A stretch of DNA of 64,000 bases from Allomyces arbusculus. Taxonomy: Eukaryota; Blastocladiomycota; Blastocladiomycetes; Blastocladiales; Blastocladiaceae. Location: positions 620,001 through 684,000 of the forward strand of contig JADHYV010000003.1 in assembly GCA_027604705.1 (NCBI GenBank), written 5' to 3'. The notes under the pieces are model-generated. The model had not been told where the DNA came from. It did not search any database and worked only from the letters and a program-made list of their open reading frames with translations. The position numbers and the translations under genes are program-made. Below are positions 39,831-51,427 of the stretch, piece by piece (the stretch's first letter is position 1; each line of letters starts with the position of its first letter).

Positions 39831-42316
39831 TCACTCGCCACCGCGCTCCGCCGACGTCTCGCTCCGCGGCGCCCTCGACCCGCGGCGCCGGTTCCGGTCT
39901 GGGTCCATTCCGCGCGCAAGCCACCGCAACCCTTTCCCCAGCTCGATATCGACCGCGCTCACCTTCGGCGACGTGGCGGCGTCGTCCCCGCCCTTGACCG
40001 CGGCATCGACGCACCGCATCTTGTTCTCAAACACACGATACACTTCCTCGGCCTTGGCAAGGACTTCTTGGCACGGCATGTTCTCCGACAACTCGTTGGT
40101 GAATTTCAAGATCACGTCAAACCCGCCCAATTCGAGCAGTTGGTCCCGCACGAGTTCGATCATGCCGAGCGCGACAAAGAGCTGGTACTCGCCCGACGAG
40201 ACTTCGACGAGACAGGTTTCCCAGATGGAGAGCACATCCGGGATCGAGAATTCGCGCTTAAACCAGATCAGGAGCCAACGGAAGACTGTTTTGAGCGGAG
40301 AGAATGAAGATAAGTGAGCGATGGTGAAGGATGGAGAAGAGGTGGATGGAGGGGCGAAACGGACCGAAGAACATGTTGAGCGCGTCGCACTGGCTCAGGT
40401 GCTTGAAGAGCGGGAAGTCAACAAACTGGATCATGCTGCGTAGCGTCGACAGCTGGTGGTGCATGGCCTGCTGGTTGAAGTGGAAGTTTGGGTGCTGTTT
40501 CGGCAATACAAATCGACGCGTCAGTTCGTTGCTGAGCACGCGCGGACGAGGAAGGAATCAAAGCGTACCAGCCGCTCCATCAACCCAACAAAGCACCAAA
40601 ACGCATCGGCCTCATCGCCATCCTGCAACATCAGCACGACCGAGCACAGGTCCGACATGCCCTGCACGTACCCGAGCTCGCCGCGGTCAATCTCGTTCAG
40701 GTACTGCACGTACGTCATGAGCACGTGCGTCAATTTGATCAAGTTGCGGTTGATGCGCTGCGTCGCCGGCGAATCGGTCTCGCCGCTGAGCAAGATCTCT
40801 TCCTCGAGCTGGTTGGTCATGGGCTCCTCGCCGCCCTCCCCCTCGGCGGAAACGTCCTCACGGCTCAGCGACTTGGGCGTCGTTGGCTCAAAGAAAGGAT
40901 GGTGCCGGTCCGTGCGGACGACGTCCTTGACAATCCGGCTGCGCCGGTCTTCCCATTCGTCCCAAACAGCAGTGGGGACCGAGTCTTGCGTGAGGGCTTG
41001 CCACGTCGACTGGAGACGCTCGAACTCGGCGCTAAAGGAGAGAGCGGCGGTGGTCAGCCGATTGCTGTCATGGATGTGATGCGAGAGCAACACATACCGC
41101 TTCTTGGCAACAATTGCCTCCTGCTCCTCCTGCGTCGACCCCCACGGCAGGTACCCAAGCAGAAACTTCCACACTTGCGGCCGCACGTCCGGATCGATGC
41201 CCTATCGTCGTTCCAACTTCGTCAGCAATCCGAAGCGGCCACTGAGAGAGGCATAACCAAGCGAGACGCACCCCATAATAGATGCGCAGCTTGATCTCGT
41301 CAATCACGTCCGTGATGCTCGGCACGTCGTCGCCCTCCGAGTCGGCGCCGTCAGAACCACTGCCCTCGGGCTCGCCCGGCGGGTCCAGCGGGATCGACTG
41401 CTTGAAGTTGGACGTCAGGTACTGCACCCACAACGCGGCCGTGAGAGTGTACTTTTGGTCGCGCTTGGCCTCGGGCTTGGGCAGCGACAGCTCGTTCTAC
41501 ATTGATCCGACGCGGTCAGTCGTCGATCTGGCACTCACGGAAGCGAGCGATCACGAGCACGCACCGACAAGATCTCAAAATCGCCAAATGCCGTCGTTTC
41601 TTCGCCGTCGGGCCAGACATCATGCGTCTCGGTCGCGGCCTGCCCATGCGGCCCGACACCTGACCCAATCACGCGATTACTGAGCCACTGCGCGAGGTAG
41701 AGCGAGGCGCCCGGTACTTCGCGGAGCATTTCCTCGAGTGCCGACCCGTGGTGGTCGGCCGGGCGATACGTGGCGGCCAGCGCCTGGACGTCGCGCGGGA
41801 GAACCGGCAGGAGCGGGCGCGTGAGCGGGTGGTCGAGGACGACGGCTAGCCCGTTAAGATTGTTTCAGATCAGATACATGGCGTTGAGCAAGCCGCGAGC
41901 CGGGAAACCACCATGAGCGTACACGCCGTCTCGCGCGACGCGCGCGTCACGCGCGAGAATCTCTCGAGAATCGTCCAGCCCATTTCGCGCACGTGATGGC
42001 TGACTTCCGGGTCGATGCGCTCGAGCAGGTCCGAGGCGGCCTCGAGCACGTTCGGGTGCGGCACGCGCGCGCGCGACGGGCTCGGTGGAGGCAGCGGTGA
42101 TGTCGCGCGTGATGACGGGACAGAGCCGGCAGTCGCGAGCGCAGGTGACGCCGCGCCAGAACTCAATGAGCGAGGGTCCGAGGTGGCTGTGGTGATGGTG
42201 ATCGCGGCCAGGGCCGGTTCAAGCGGCGCTGCGGGCTCGGGCGACGCGGCGGCGCTGCAAGTGGTGGCGGGGTCGTCCTGTGCGGGCGCGCTGGCCGGGT
42301 GCTCGTCGGCGGACAT
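39831..42316 (-). CDS. GYP7: GYP7/TBC1D15-type Rab GTPase-activating protein
   Basis: Seven exons on the minus strand (42316-41923, 41845-41565, 41496-41272, 41201-41098, 41031-40569, 40494-40365, 40285-39831) join to 683 residues in exact phase. The N-terminal region holds the Gyp7-type segment ending GWTILERFSRVTRASRETA, then VVLDHPLTRPLLP. The TBC domain begins GIDPDVRPQVWKFLLGYLPW. It has the arginine finger region IVKDVVRTDR and the glutamine finger YVQGMSDL, followed by DAFWCFVGLMERL, VDFPLFKHLSQCDALN and FFVFRWLLIWFKREF. Family knowledge: accelerates GTP hydrolysis on Ypt7/Rab7-like GTPases in vacuole/endosome traffic. Both catalytic fingers are present, so it should be active. Confidence 0.93.
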
Positions 42317-43033
42317 GGTGCGGGTGGTTGCTGGTGGTTGCTGGTTGGATTGGTGGTGGTGGGGAGATCGTAGCGTCACAGTTGAAGTGGCCGCGCGGCC
42401 GTGTCGACACGAACGACGCGAACGGCGGCCCACGTCAAGCAAAAAGCAAGACCGATCCACACGTGACCGCGCCAAGCGCAATGGATTTGCTAAACCGGAT
42501 CCTGCAGTCCTGTCGTTTGAACGAGGGAAGGCCGAATCCGACTCGACGACAGCGGACATCCATGGGTTCAAAGCGCTGAAGGCAATTGGAGAGCCTGCTT
42601 GCGCTTCGTGAGTCGTGGTGTCGACAACACGAAGAGATGAGACAACGAGATGCGCCGCTTGCCTGCAGAGATCTCCTGGCATACCAAAATAGTCGGACCG
42701 CTCATCATGGACCAGTTCCCCAACGACGACAGCGGCCCACTTTGCGCAGTTGAACGTCTGATAGCGGATGCTGCACGATCTAACCCACGTTCGCGTCAGA
42801 TCATGACCCTGCCGACCTGCCTGAAGACATTTTTTGCTCGATTGTCGAGCAACTCGTTCTCTCAAGCAACTGCGACAGCAAGATCCCGACTGCCGTACTT
42901 TGATCACGACTGGCCCCACTGCGGCGGATGCTATAGCCGTGTTGCGCTATACTTGCTCTGCTCTCAAGCACGCTGTCGATAGCGTTGCAGAGGCTTTGAA
43001 TCTGGAAATTGCCGTGGAGCACATCATTCCCCC

Positions 43034-43094
<61 letters not shown>

Positions 43095-45580
43095 CTCGAC
43101 GATTAAATTATCATTTGGTTGTAACACCTGTCTCTGACAACCGTTTCTGGCATGGCACCCGCTTCTCGAGGCCAGCATTGCCGCCTTGAAGGCCGAGGAT
43201 CAAGCTCACGTTGTTGATGCGCATTTGTTTCGGTTGAATCAGTGTGCGCATCGACCCCAGGGACGGTTCACCTCCACCGAGTTTGCACCTCGAGTATTGG
43301 CAGGTGAACCCAATGTGGGGCACGCTTCCCACTTCGTGCACGAGACGTCGTATCGTGGACACGCTCGTACATGATGTTGTGCACGTTGTGGACGTGGACG
43401 CTGTCACTGTGATTGAGGCGGTCATTCAATGGGCTGTGTAGGCCACACAGGACGAGAAGGGTGCTAAGGCCCAACATCGGAAGCAGATGGAATGGTCGCG
43501 CGCGACCTCAGGCGATGCAGGCGGCAAGCGGGCTGCGGGTACAGCACTGGAGGGTAGTCATGATCAAGACGGACTGCACTTTCTTGCTCCCACTGAACTT
43601 CCGCCAGTCAGTCGCTGCTCACGTCTCCCACTCGATTGTTACGAGTACTCTCCTGCACCGTCGATCCTCAAAGCGTCATCTTCACGTCTTCAATTTAGTT
43701 CTTTCGCTGTACAGCTTGAGCGACATGTTATTACATCAGTTGGGGAAGGCTGCAAGCCATTTCTCGTTCTGGGTGACGACCACCACATCACTGTTCAAGA
43801 GGCACACAGAGGCCAAAACCCACGCAAATCCGATCGCTGCTGCTGCCGCTGCTGATGCTTCCTTTCACCTTGCTGCCTTGCTGACATGGTAGCTTGTTGG
43901 CATCAAGAGCGCCAGCGAATCATGACTGAATGCGACCAATCCACAGCAATCCCACCCAATTATGTTGCGAGCAATCCAACCCACTGATTGCTCAGAACAT
44001 ACCTGCAATTCATGTGTGTCGACAAAGGCAATGCTGGTGGGTCAGATTACACGAGTATGGACAACAGCACGCCTCCTCTCGATTCTCTTTTTGGCACGAC
44101 TGTGGGGAATGGGATCATGGAACTCCACAAGTGGTCGACATGGAAACACCAGCGCATAGAGAGAACTCCCAGCCGTTGGCCAGTCGCTTTGATCGTGCGC
44201 GCCCGACTCGCATGGTTGGTTACCAGACCCCAAAAATCCAAATTCAACAATGGCGCCATTCGTCCAGCTTTGACACACCCCGCCCACGAGAAACTGGCGG
44301 TCAAACCGGGTGGAGAAGGTGGGCGCCGGTCTTCTGGCTCCTCTCGCACCACTCACTCGTTGTTTGTGGGTTCGACCAGGGCGGACTTGCAGCAGTGTAC
44401 ATGCAACGTCGGACCTTGTCACATCGTCCCACCGCCCGACTCACGCACGCGCGGCTGCTCTGGCATTCCGCCGCACACGTATCGACTACTGCCTGATCGC
44501 ACACCAATCTGGCGCGACTGTCTGCGCCAGGCCTGCTTTTGCTACCGACTCCCTCCTGGTCCATAGTGGCTGTCACTTAGGGTTGTGGGCCTATGACGCC
44601 ACTGGATGTTGCGTTATATTTGTGACGACTTTCAATCTCACTCTTGTCAGCTTTCAGTCAGCTTGTGTCTTTCAATTCAATGACAGCTGTCATGCGAGTC
44701 CATTTGGCCACGCCCACGCCGTTCCAGGACATGGCAAGGGCGCGCAGCGCCAGCACCAAGTCCAGTAGAGTCTTTACGAGCCGCTTTGCGTTTATCACGT
44801 CCGCATCAGTTTGTTGAAGTTGAATGATTCGCTGGTTTCGTCCCCGCTTGATTGATCGACTCCAGACCCGCCATCTTCTCACCCTCATTGACTGTATCGG
44901 TCTGCTCATCTCAAGTCGCCCACTTTTTGAGATTAACCAGCCCGGGCCACAAAAAGGCGGCACAGTAACATCATCAGCAACTCCCTGTACCACGACAGGC
45001 GTGATAGCAACAATAGGCTGTACGAAATGATTTTTATGCGATCGTGCTTACTAGCCATTGGCTCACGTCGTTCCCATGGCATAGTGCGAGCTAGACCATA
45101 TGCATGCCACGACGCGAATTGTTCAAAACATAAACTGAGAAACTGCTGAGACAATTCAATGCCACCTTTCGTGGCTTTTCCGCGACCACATTGACATGTG
45201 AGTTGACCAGGCTGTTGCCCTGATGTTCATTGTTCCAATCTGCCGCCTCCCATCTACGAGCACGCCAGGTGGTTTTGCAGCGTGCGTCGGGCCGAGTACT
45301 GGTTATGTGCACCTTATCCGCTTCGCGAGAGGGATTGCCCCAACGAAGTTGGAGAGTGTTCGAGAATGGCGTGTTGGGAGGCGCCAACTACGCCCCTGGC
45401 CGTGCATGGTTCAACAACGTGGTTCTTGGCTCAAGCGCATGCGGGTCCCTTGTTTCGCATATCATACCCCGCACGAGTTTGGTGGTCCCTGTCAGTCCGC
45501 CTTTAAATGCGCGATCCCTCGCTCCACTTCGAGACGCGAACCTTGTCCACCCGCTCTGCAACCCAGCATCCCGTTGCACC
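42317..45580. other. Gene-poor AT-richer island with a GAT microsatellite
   Basis: About 3.3 kb without a recognisable gene. The first ~100 bases are the GYP7-like promoter. A 60-base GAT microsatellite lies at 43035-43094. The open frames (for example 43930-44496) have no motif and no splice-consistent neighbours. I see no terminal repeats or transposase-like sequence. Confidence 0.5.
43035..43094. repeat. (GAT)20 microsatellite
   Basis: Twenty uninterrupted GAT triplets. On the plus strand it falls in a 90-codon open frame (42834-43106) as a poly-Asp run, but nothing else supports that frame as a gene. Confidence 0.95.
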
Positions 45581-46129
45581 ATGTCGTATTCTATCCCAAG
45601 CACCGCCAAGTATGCCACGGACGCTGCCATGATTGTGTCGCAGCCGCACTCCCGCGCGACGCGCATTCGTCGTTTGATCATCGACGCGACTATTCTGGTC
45701 TCGATGGCGATCCAAGTTGTGCTGCTCGTGTACCAGCTCGCGGTGCATCCGCTCGCCGATTATTCCGGCAGGCGCGACATGGGCCTGGCCGTATATATCT
45801 TGAAACGGCTCACCCCGCTGCTCGTTGTCGGCTCGAGCGCCGGCTACATCGTTTTTGCCATTGCACTCGTTGTGTATCAAGTCAGCTCTTTCTACGTTCT
45901 GCATTGCAGCACCGAGTCGTTTTATCGCAAGTGGGCCATCTCGTTCGTTTGCGTCATGGTGCTTCTCAAGATTTCCGACCTTATTCATGACGAGCGCCCA
46001 GACGGGGTTGGCATGGGTGCTGCTATCGTTTTGGGAGGTGCTGCAGTCGGGGTGTGTGGTGCAATTGGCGGTTTGCTGTGGAATTACGGCCGGTTTTTGA
46101 AAGCTGAGCGCCAAGCCGCGAGCGTGTGA
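45581..46129 (+). CDS. Four-TM membrane protein of unknown family
   Basis: Single-exon model of 182 residues from MSYSIPSTAKYATDAAM; the frame is open further upstream (45230) but without hydrophobic or conserved features. Four membrane helices: IIDATILVSMAIQVVLLVYQ, LLVVGSSAGYIVFAIALVVY, WAISFVCVMVLLKIS and MGAAIVLGGAAVGVCGAIGG. The short C-terminal tail is basic (YGRFLKAERQAASV). Spacing resembles small tetraspan proteins, but no tetraspanin Cys-Cys-Gly or other signature is present. It stands alone in a gene-poor island. Family not recognised. Confidence 0.55.
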   Translation: MSYSIPSTAKYATDAAMIVSQPHSRATRIRRLIIDATILVSMAIQVVLLVYQLAVHPLADYSGRRDMGLAVYILKRLTPLLVVGSSAGYIVFAIALVVYQVSSFYVLHCSTESFYRKWAISFVCVMVLLKISDLIHDERPDGVGMGAAIVLGGAAVGVCGAIGGLLWNYGRFLKAERQAASV

Positions 46130-48299
46130 AGCCATGCAATACACGGATATAGCTATTTTGAGCATTCATTTTGCCATCTTTGGCGTCTCTGACCATGTCT
46201 TCTGGCCGTCATGTCCTTCGATGACTGTGATTCCATCCCATTGCCCCCAGCCCTGCTTCACTCTCCGCGATCGCATGCGCGGGACGCAATGGCAGTGGCT
46301 GATGACGCGCGCGCGCAGCCGCACGATCGCTCTGTTCGGGCCCATGGACAGCGAGTGAGCGGCGTGTAGAGGACCCGTGGGGCTGTCGCGCATCTTCTCC
46401 ACCAAGTGTGGCCGTCGGGCTCTCGCGGCCGGGGCGTATTGGTGGCGGGCGGATGGCGCGCTCATGGTGTCAAGAGGAAGTCTCGAGCTCAAGCAAGCGT
46501 CTTGCTGGACGGTGGGCGAAAAGCGAGGCCGAAGTTTGGTCGGTGTTGCCTGCCGTTCTTTGTGTTGCGGGTTTGTACTTTAATTGCTGCGGTTGCGTGG
46601 GCCCTCAGAACAGGTGAGCGAGGTGGCCTCGTGTTGGCCGCCCTGTGTTGGTCGAATCAGGTCCAGCAACCACCCGCGCAAGTCGGACATCCATGATCAT
46701 ACCAGTTCCCCACGCACATCATCCCGAACCACTCTGCAGCAGAGCATTCCCGATCTTTTTTGGCTGTGGGCCGCAAGTGCTGCCATGATTTATGAGCGCA
46801 GTTTTTGTCACAATTCCTGTCCCGCTCGCCCATGACTCCCGCATCAAAGCATACCATTGACAATTTGCCGCCAATAGACAACTTCATTTTCTTTTCGCCT
46901 CACTTCTTCACTTCGTATTCAACAGAAGAAAGCAAGAAGGCTCCTTGTACACGTATCCAATTGCGCGTGCGATCCCCCGATCCAGCTAGTGGCAGGCAGG
47001 CGGTCAATATGAGGACCCTCAATCTACATTTGTCAACTTCTCCGCCAATAGGACCAAGAGCAATTCATCATCACGCGCAAGCCACCCTCACTTCCCACTT
47101 CGAGCGACGCGGCGCATGTAAACTCCTCCCACACAGCGTCGAGCAACCAGGCAGCATCTGGCCTCCATTCTCAAGACGCTCGGCCATCATTGGAGCACCA
47201 GCATGTGAGGATGTCCATAAATGTGGCTCTCTTGTCTCGACAATAAAGTTAGGCGGCACCATAGACTTGGTGTGCTGGCGCCAGCGCCTTGACAAGCGTA
47301 ACGTAGCGGACCGCGGACGCACGCAACTTCAAACTATGGGGCCGTTGCGATCGCCAGCGCCAGCGCTTTTCGCTGTGAGCAAACCTCCCCCCTGTCGCGG
47401 CCTACTTCTCCGAGCAATTGTTACGACCCATCGCCAACGTCTATCCCTCAATTCTGCTCTCGAAAAGCGTCATCTGTACGCTTCCAATTTGTTGCTCTTT
47501 CTTGTCCTGAACCTGTGGCCCTGACTCGGTACCTAACATCGCGCACTTTCAAAACAAATGCTTTGTTTCTTCAACTCAGGTTGGGCCTTGGTACATTTTT
47601 GTGTTGGATATCCTGGCAATGAGCAGGTTTGATTATGTCCATCAAATTTACTTGTTGTCTGAGAAAAAACAGCTCACATCAGCTGCTCATTTGCCAACCG
47701 TTTCGCCTTCTAATATGTGCTGCTGGCTTCATGCAGTGGGTGCGATTGCGCGAATACAAGGTTGTAGCCGCTAAGAATCCGTTCCGAACAAACTGTTGGA
47801 CGTATTGTGAGGGAAGGCCCACGTATCTTCCGCTCACTTTGCCACAGACAAACATAACGAATCAGGAAGATTCAAATGCCACGAAAAACACGATTCCTGA
47901 TACGCAGCAATCCAGACCCTCCACAAACAGAGAAAGAGGGGCACTCTTGTTGTGCGACTGTATCCCACCGAGATAGGTGAGCGTGGTGTCATTCGCAGCC
48001 GCCATGTCGTGGTCGCGAATGCACAGCGTGGCCGCGACTGCTGTCACTGTGGCGTGGTCCTGCGGCTCCAATATGAATGGGATGTTGGTGCGGTGATGAA
48101 CGAGGCTATCCGGGACAGCGAGCGAGTCGTCCGGGAGCATGCGCGACATGATTTGACACAGCTCAAACACGAATTGACGCGTCACCTGCCGCTTGAGCGG
48201 GCTCATGGTCTACGACAGCGTCGGTGTCACCCAAAGTGGCTCACCTCGACGCCGTGTACACGGCGAGATGCGGTCACTGCAGACATCACGCGATCGGGC
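46130..48299. other. Gene-poor AT-richer region
   Basis: No gene recognised on either strand; only short frames without motifs. Some short stretches around 47420-47515 loosely resemble 43625-43710, but too weakly to call a repeat family. Confidence 0.5.
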
Positions 48300-49480
48300 A
48301 CACGACCTAATCGAATTTAATCGCCGCTTGCTCACTAGCTAGCGCTGAGGTCGTATGTGGGCGGTCGTGATGGAGCGGCGGTGAACCTGCACGAGAATGA
48401 AAGTGACGGCGTCGACCGTGATGCGGGACTTTCCCTTTGCTGACTTCTGCAACGAGATCAACATCAGTTTTCCCCCAACTTATCGTGCGACACTGTACCG
48501 CGCAGCACCGCATCAAGAACCTCAAACAGGTCCTTCCGCATCGGTTCTTGCTGCAAAATTCTAAACGACGTCGGCTCATAGAGTTTTGCGCTTGATCCGT
48601 GTTGACAGGGACCGGGATGAAAGCAAAGCGTCATGGTAGAAGCGGCGACTGTGCGCGAGCGCATCCCAGGCATGACATCTTGGCAGGTACGGTCCAGCGC
48701 AGCGCCAATTTTGTCGTAGGCGTGGCGATTCGAGGTGGACAAGTTTGCCAAATTTGGTGCGGATCCGCTTGTGGCGTGATTTGGCGCAGAGGGATTGGTA
48801 AGTAGCGTCAGCAGATGAGCGCGATGTGAGAGGGGTTAGCACGAGTTGCTTAGACGGGCCCCACACGGATTTCCACCACTCGACAGCCGCACCCCCGTTG
48901 TGAGCGAGCAGCCAAATTAATACTGCGTGCAAGTTAACGGTCCCGGCCGGCATAGACCTGCATGTGTCCGTGCACTGAATGGAATATTTTCAGAACTCTG
49001 CCCAAACATGATTGTGCTGTTCTCGTCCCGTGTGTTATAGTCGGCCTGTCAAAATGAAGGGCCAAAATACGATAATGCGGTACAAACCAACGAATTGAGA
49101 CAGATGAACAACTACGGAGACTCTCCAGCTTACTGAGCTAGGGCCGCATCCAGCCTTCTTAACCGTTTTGTGTATTTCAAACAGGCAGGCGATGATGAAG
49201 CAGGCCTGAAAAGCAAAGAGGGCAATCGCCAATATTCTGATCGGCTCGCCAATTGCAAGGTGAAATTCAGTGGTCATTCTATCTTTCAGGCATTTAGAGG
49301 GCCCTGACGTGTTCCTGGCCCAATTATGTTATGAAAAATCGGGCTCGGATTGTACACTTTCGGGTCATTGACCATGAATCCGACCAGATATGTTGCGGTC
49401 GAGTTGAGGGACAGAATATTCTTTGAAGTCGCTATCAGCTGGATCCAATCCACACCAGCATTACCCCAAGTCACAGCTCA
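48300..49480 (-). pseudogene. Possible decayed membrane-protein gene
   Basis: Minus-strand stretches with gene-like composition occur in different frames. 49474-49286 reads VDWIQLIATSKNILSLNSTA, then TYLVGFMVNDPK. 49277-49035 reads IRILAIALFAFQACFIIACL, then FEIHKTVKKAGC, with a second hydrophobic run LYRIIVFWPFIL. 48953-48900 reads NLHAVLIWLLAHNGG. 48620-48464 reads FRILQQEPMRKDLFEVLDAV. Hydrophobic segments followed by a helical soluble part would suit a receptor, but stops and frame changes interrupt it and splice sites do not rescue a continuous protein. It is most likely a decayed gene, or an intron-rich gene I could not solve. Confidence 0.25.
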
Positions 49481-50028
49481 TTTTCCGGTTCGACATTGGG
49501 TCGCCAAACTGCAGGGAAGGCCCGCACTGCGCCGCTGCCTTCTTCTCTAGCATTGCGGCACTCATTCAATGGTCTTTTCGTTGTTTGCAGCAGCAACCTA
49601 TCCGCAATCGGCCACAACAGACTCTTCTGGTCGTGAGGTCGGTAATGTGGAGAGGCGACTTCAACCTGGTGTTTGGCTGTCTGATGTCCGAGCAGTGCTT
49701 CGTTTGCGTGCGACACGGGAAATTCGCGTGATTGAACAACAGCCTGGGTCGCTCACCCCTTCGCTCGCAGCTTCGCCGTTCTGCGTCCGCACCACCAGCC
49801 AACTTCATCCACCCTTTTCTTGACAATCGTTGGAGCTGCTCTCGAGCACGAGGCGACTGTCGACAACTCCCGCTGCTGCCTCGACGGCCGTCACGGTCGC
49901 CCATTCGGCGTCCGATACATCAGCAACCATCTGCAAGACAACCGGCCTTGCCGTCCCGCCCGACTCCTACAAGCCGGCCTGATCCGCGGCCGACGACCAC
50001 CAATCCGGACCCAGGACCACGCTCAGCA
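49481..50028. other. Intergenic region before PSI-domain gene
   Basis: About 550 bases, probably holding the PSI-domain gene promoter and perhaps an upstream leader exon. Nothing distinct seen. Confidence 0.4.
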
Positions 50029-51177
50029 ATGGCAGCCATGATTTCGAACAGCACCGACCCGGGAGGACCTGCGCTCGCTGGTGTGTGTCTGCGAACGAAT
50101 GACTTGCCGGCCAAAGATCACGCACGGCCTGGCCAAGCTCGCTCATGTCCTGCCCATTCGACCAACCTGTGATCCTGACCTCGGCACCACCACGACCCCA
50201 ACCACATGACGCGAAATGGGTAGATTGTTACACGCTCACATCGTGCTTCTCGTGCTTGCGCGACGAACGGTGCGGGTGGTGTGCCGACGTACGTTTTCCT
50301 CATTGCGCGCCGTGATGGCAGAGATGGTAAAGGAACAACGCCCCCTTTCCACACACAACGTCCATCCGGGCTGACCTGGCTGGCTGTGCGATTGTTCTTT
50401 TCGTCCAATTCATTTCCACCAGGACAACCTCTGTATCTTTGGCGACGCCTGGGGACCCACGGGCGCGCTCGAGTGCTCGGAAAAGTGGAATTACATGTCG
50501 GGCCAGTGCTACCGTACGTTAGCCGTCCTCGCCGTCGTCTCTCCGTACGGTACTGACCGCGCTCCACCCTGTTCCGCACCGTAGTCTCGCAAGCGCAGCT
50601 CTTTGTGATCATCTTCGCGTCCTTTCTGATCCTGGTCCTCTCCATCGCCGCGTGCGGGTTCTACACCTTCTACCGACTGAAACGGCAACGGCTCGTTGCG
50701 CGCGAATACGTGCGCATCTTCTCCGAATACAATGCGCTGCACCGCGCGTCCGTCGCAGCGCCGTCCCCACCGACCGCATGGAACCACGACCTCCTCCCGC
50801 CGTCGCCCACCACCCCGCGCGCGGCCGCCAACCTGACCCGGTCATCGACGGCCCTCTTGTCGCCGCCCGCGATTGGGCGGTCGTATTACGGCACCTACGA
50901 CCACGATCCGGACGTGGATCCCTGGCAGGAGTCGCGTGCGCCGTTGGTCGCGAGGGATAGCGCCGTGCTCGTGGATACGGCCGGCGCGGCGAGGGTGTAT
51001 GGTGGAGCAGGGCTCGTGCGTTCGTCCCCTGGACGCGCGAGGTCGCCGAGGCCCCCGCCGAGCCCGGCGCCGGGCGTGGATGCGGGGCTCGCGTGGGCGG
51101 ATCGACGTGAGGCCCTGTTGAGCCAGTATCGTCGTGCGGACCCGGCACCGGCACCACCACCGTCAATGGGAGAGTAG
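50029..51177 (+). CDS. Single-pass membrane protein with a PSI (plexin-semaphorin-integrin) domain
   Basis: Exons 50029-50080, 50224-50288, 50423-50513 and 50585-51177 join to 266 residues with exact phase. Residues 18-70 form a Cys-rich PSI-like module: DCYTLTSCFSCLRDERCGWC, then DNLCIFGDAWGPTG, ECSEKWNYMSGQCY. Spacing C-x5-C-x2-C-x5-C-x2-C matches the PSI core, including the CGWC signature. One membrane helix follows (LFVIIFASFLILVLSIAACG), then a basic juxtamembrane YRLKRQR and a ~170-residue Pro/Ser-rich cytoplasmic tail. The first exon codes MAAMISNSTDPGG, which is not a convincing signal peptide; a further upstream exon may exist. Likely type I topology at the cell surface or vacuole. 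Function not known. Confidence 0.8.
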
Positions 51178-51427
51178 GCGCAAAGAATGTGGACATTTCG
51201 ATTTTGCAAGTCGGATCCTGTTTTGTGCAAATATACAACCATGGCTCTCTCTCTGTCAATTTGTAGATCCACGGCGGGCGTTCGTGAAATGAAGGAAGAG
51301 ATGGAGGTGGACGTGACCGCGGGCATCCATGCTTCCAACGCAAGCAGCTGATTCCATGGCGCAGCGTGTGACTGTCACTCCTGACTGAGACGCCCGCATC
51401 TCCACACTCCACACTTCACTATATTTC
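51178..51427. other. Short convergent intergenic region
   Basis: Between the stops of the PSI-domain gene (+) and TAF3 (-). Nothing seen. Confidence 0.4.

Noticed and set aside
43620-47520. Possible dispersed repeat pair (about 43625-43710 and 47420-47515)
   Set aside because: Both contain an aaagcgtcatct-like core and T-rich flanks, but overall similarity by eye is too low to call a repeat family.
42317-50028. Transposon or virus-like insertion as the cause of the gene-poor island
   Set aside because: Looked for terminal repeats, reverse transcriptase, integrase, transposase or capsid-like motifs on both strands and saw none.
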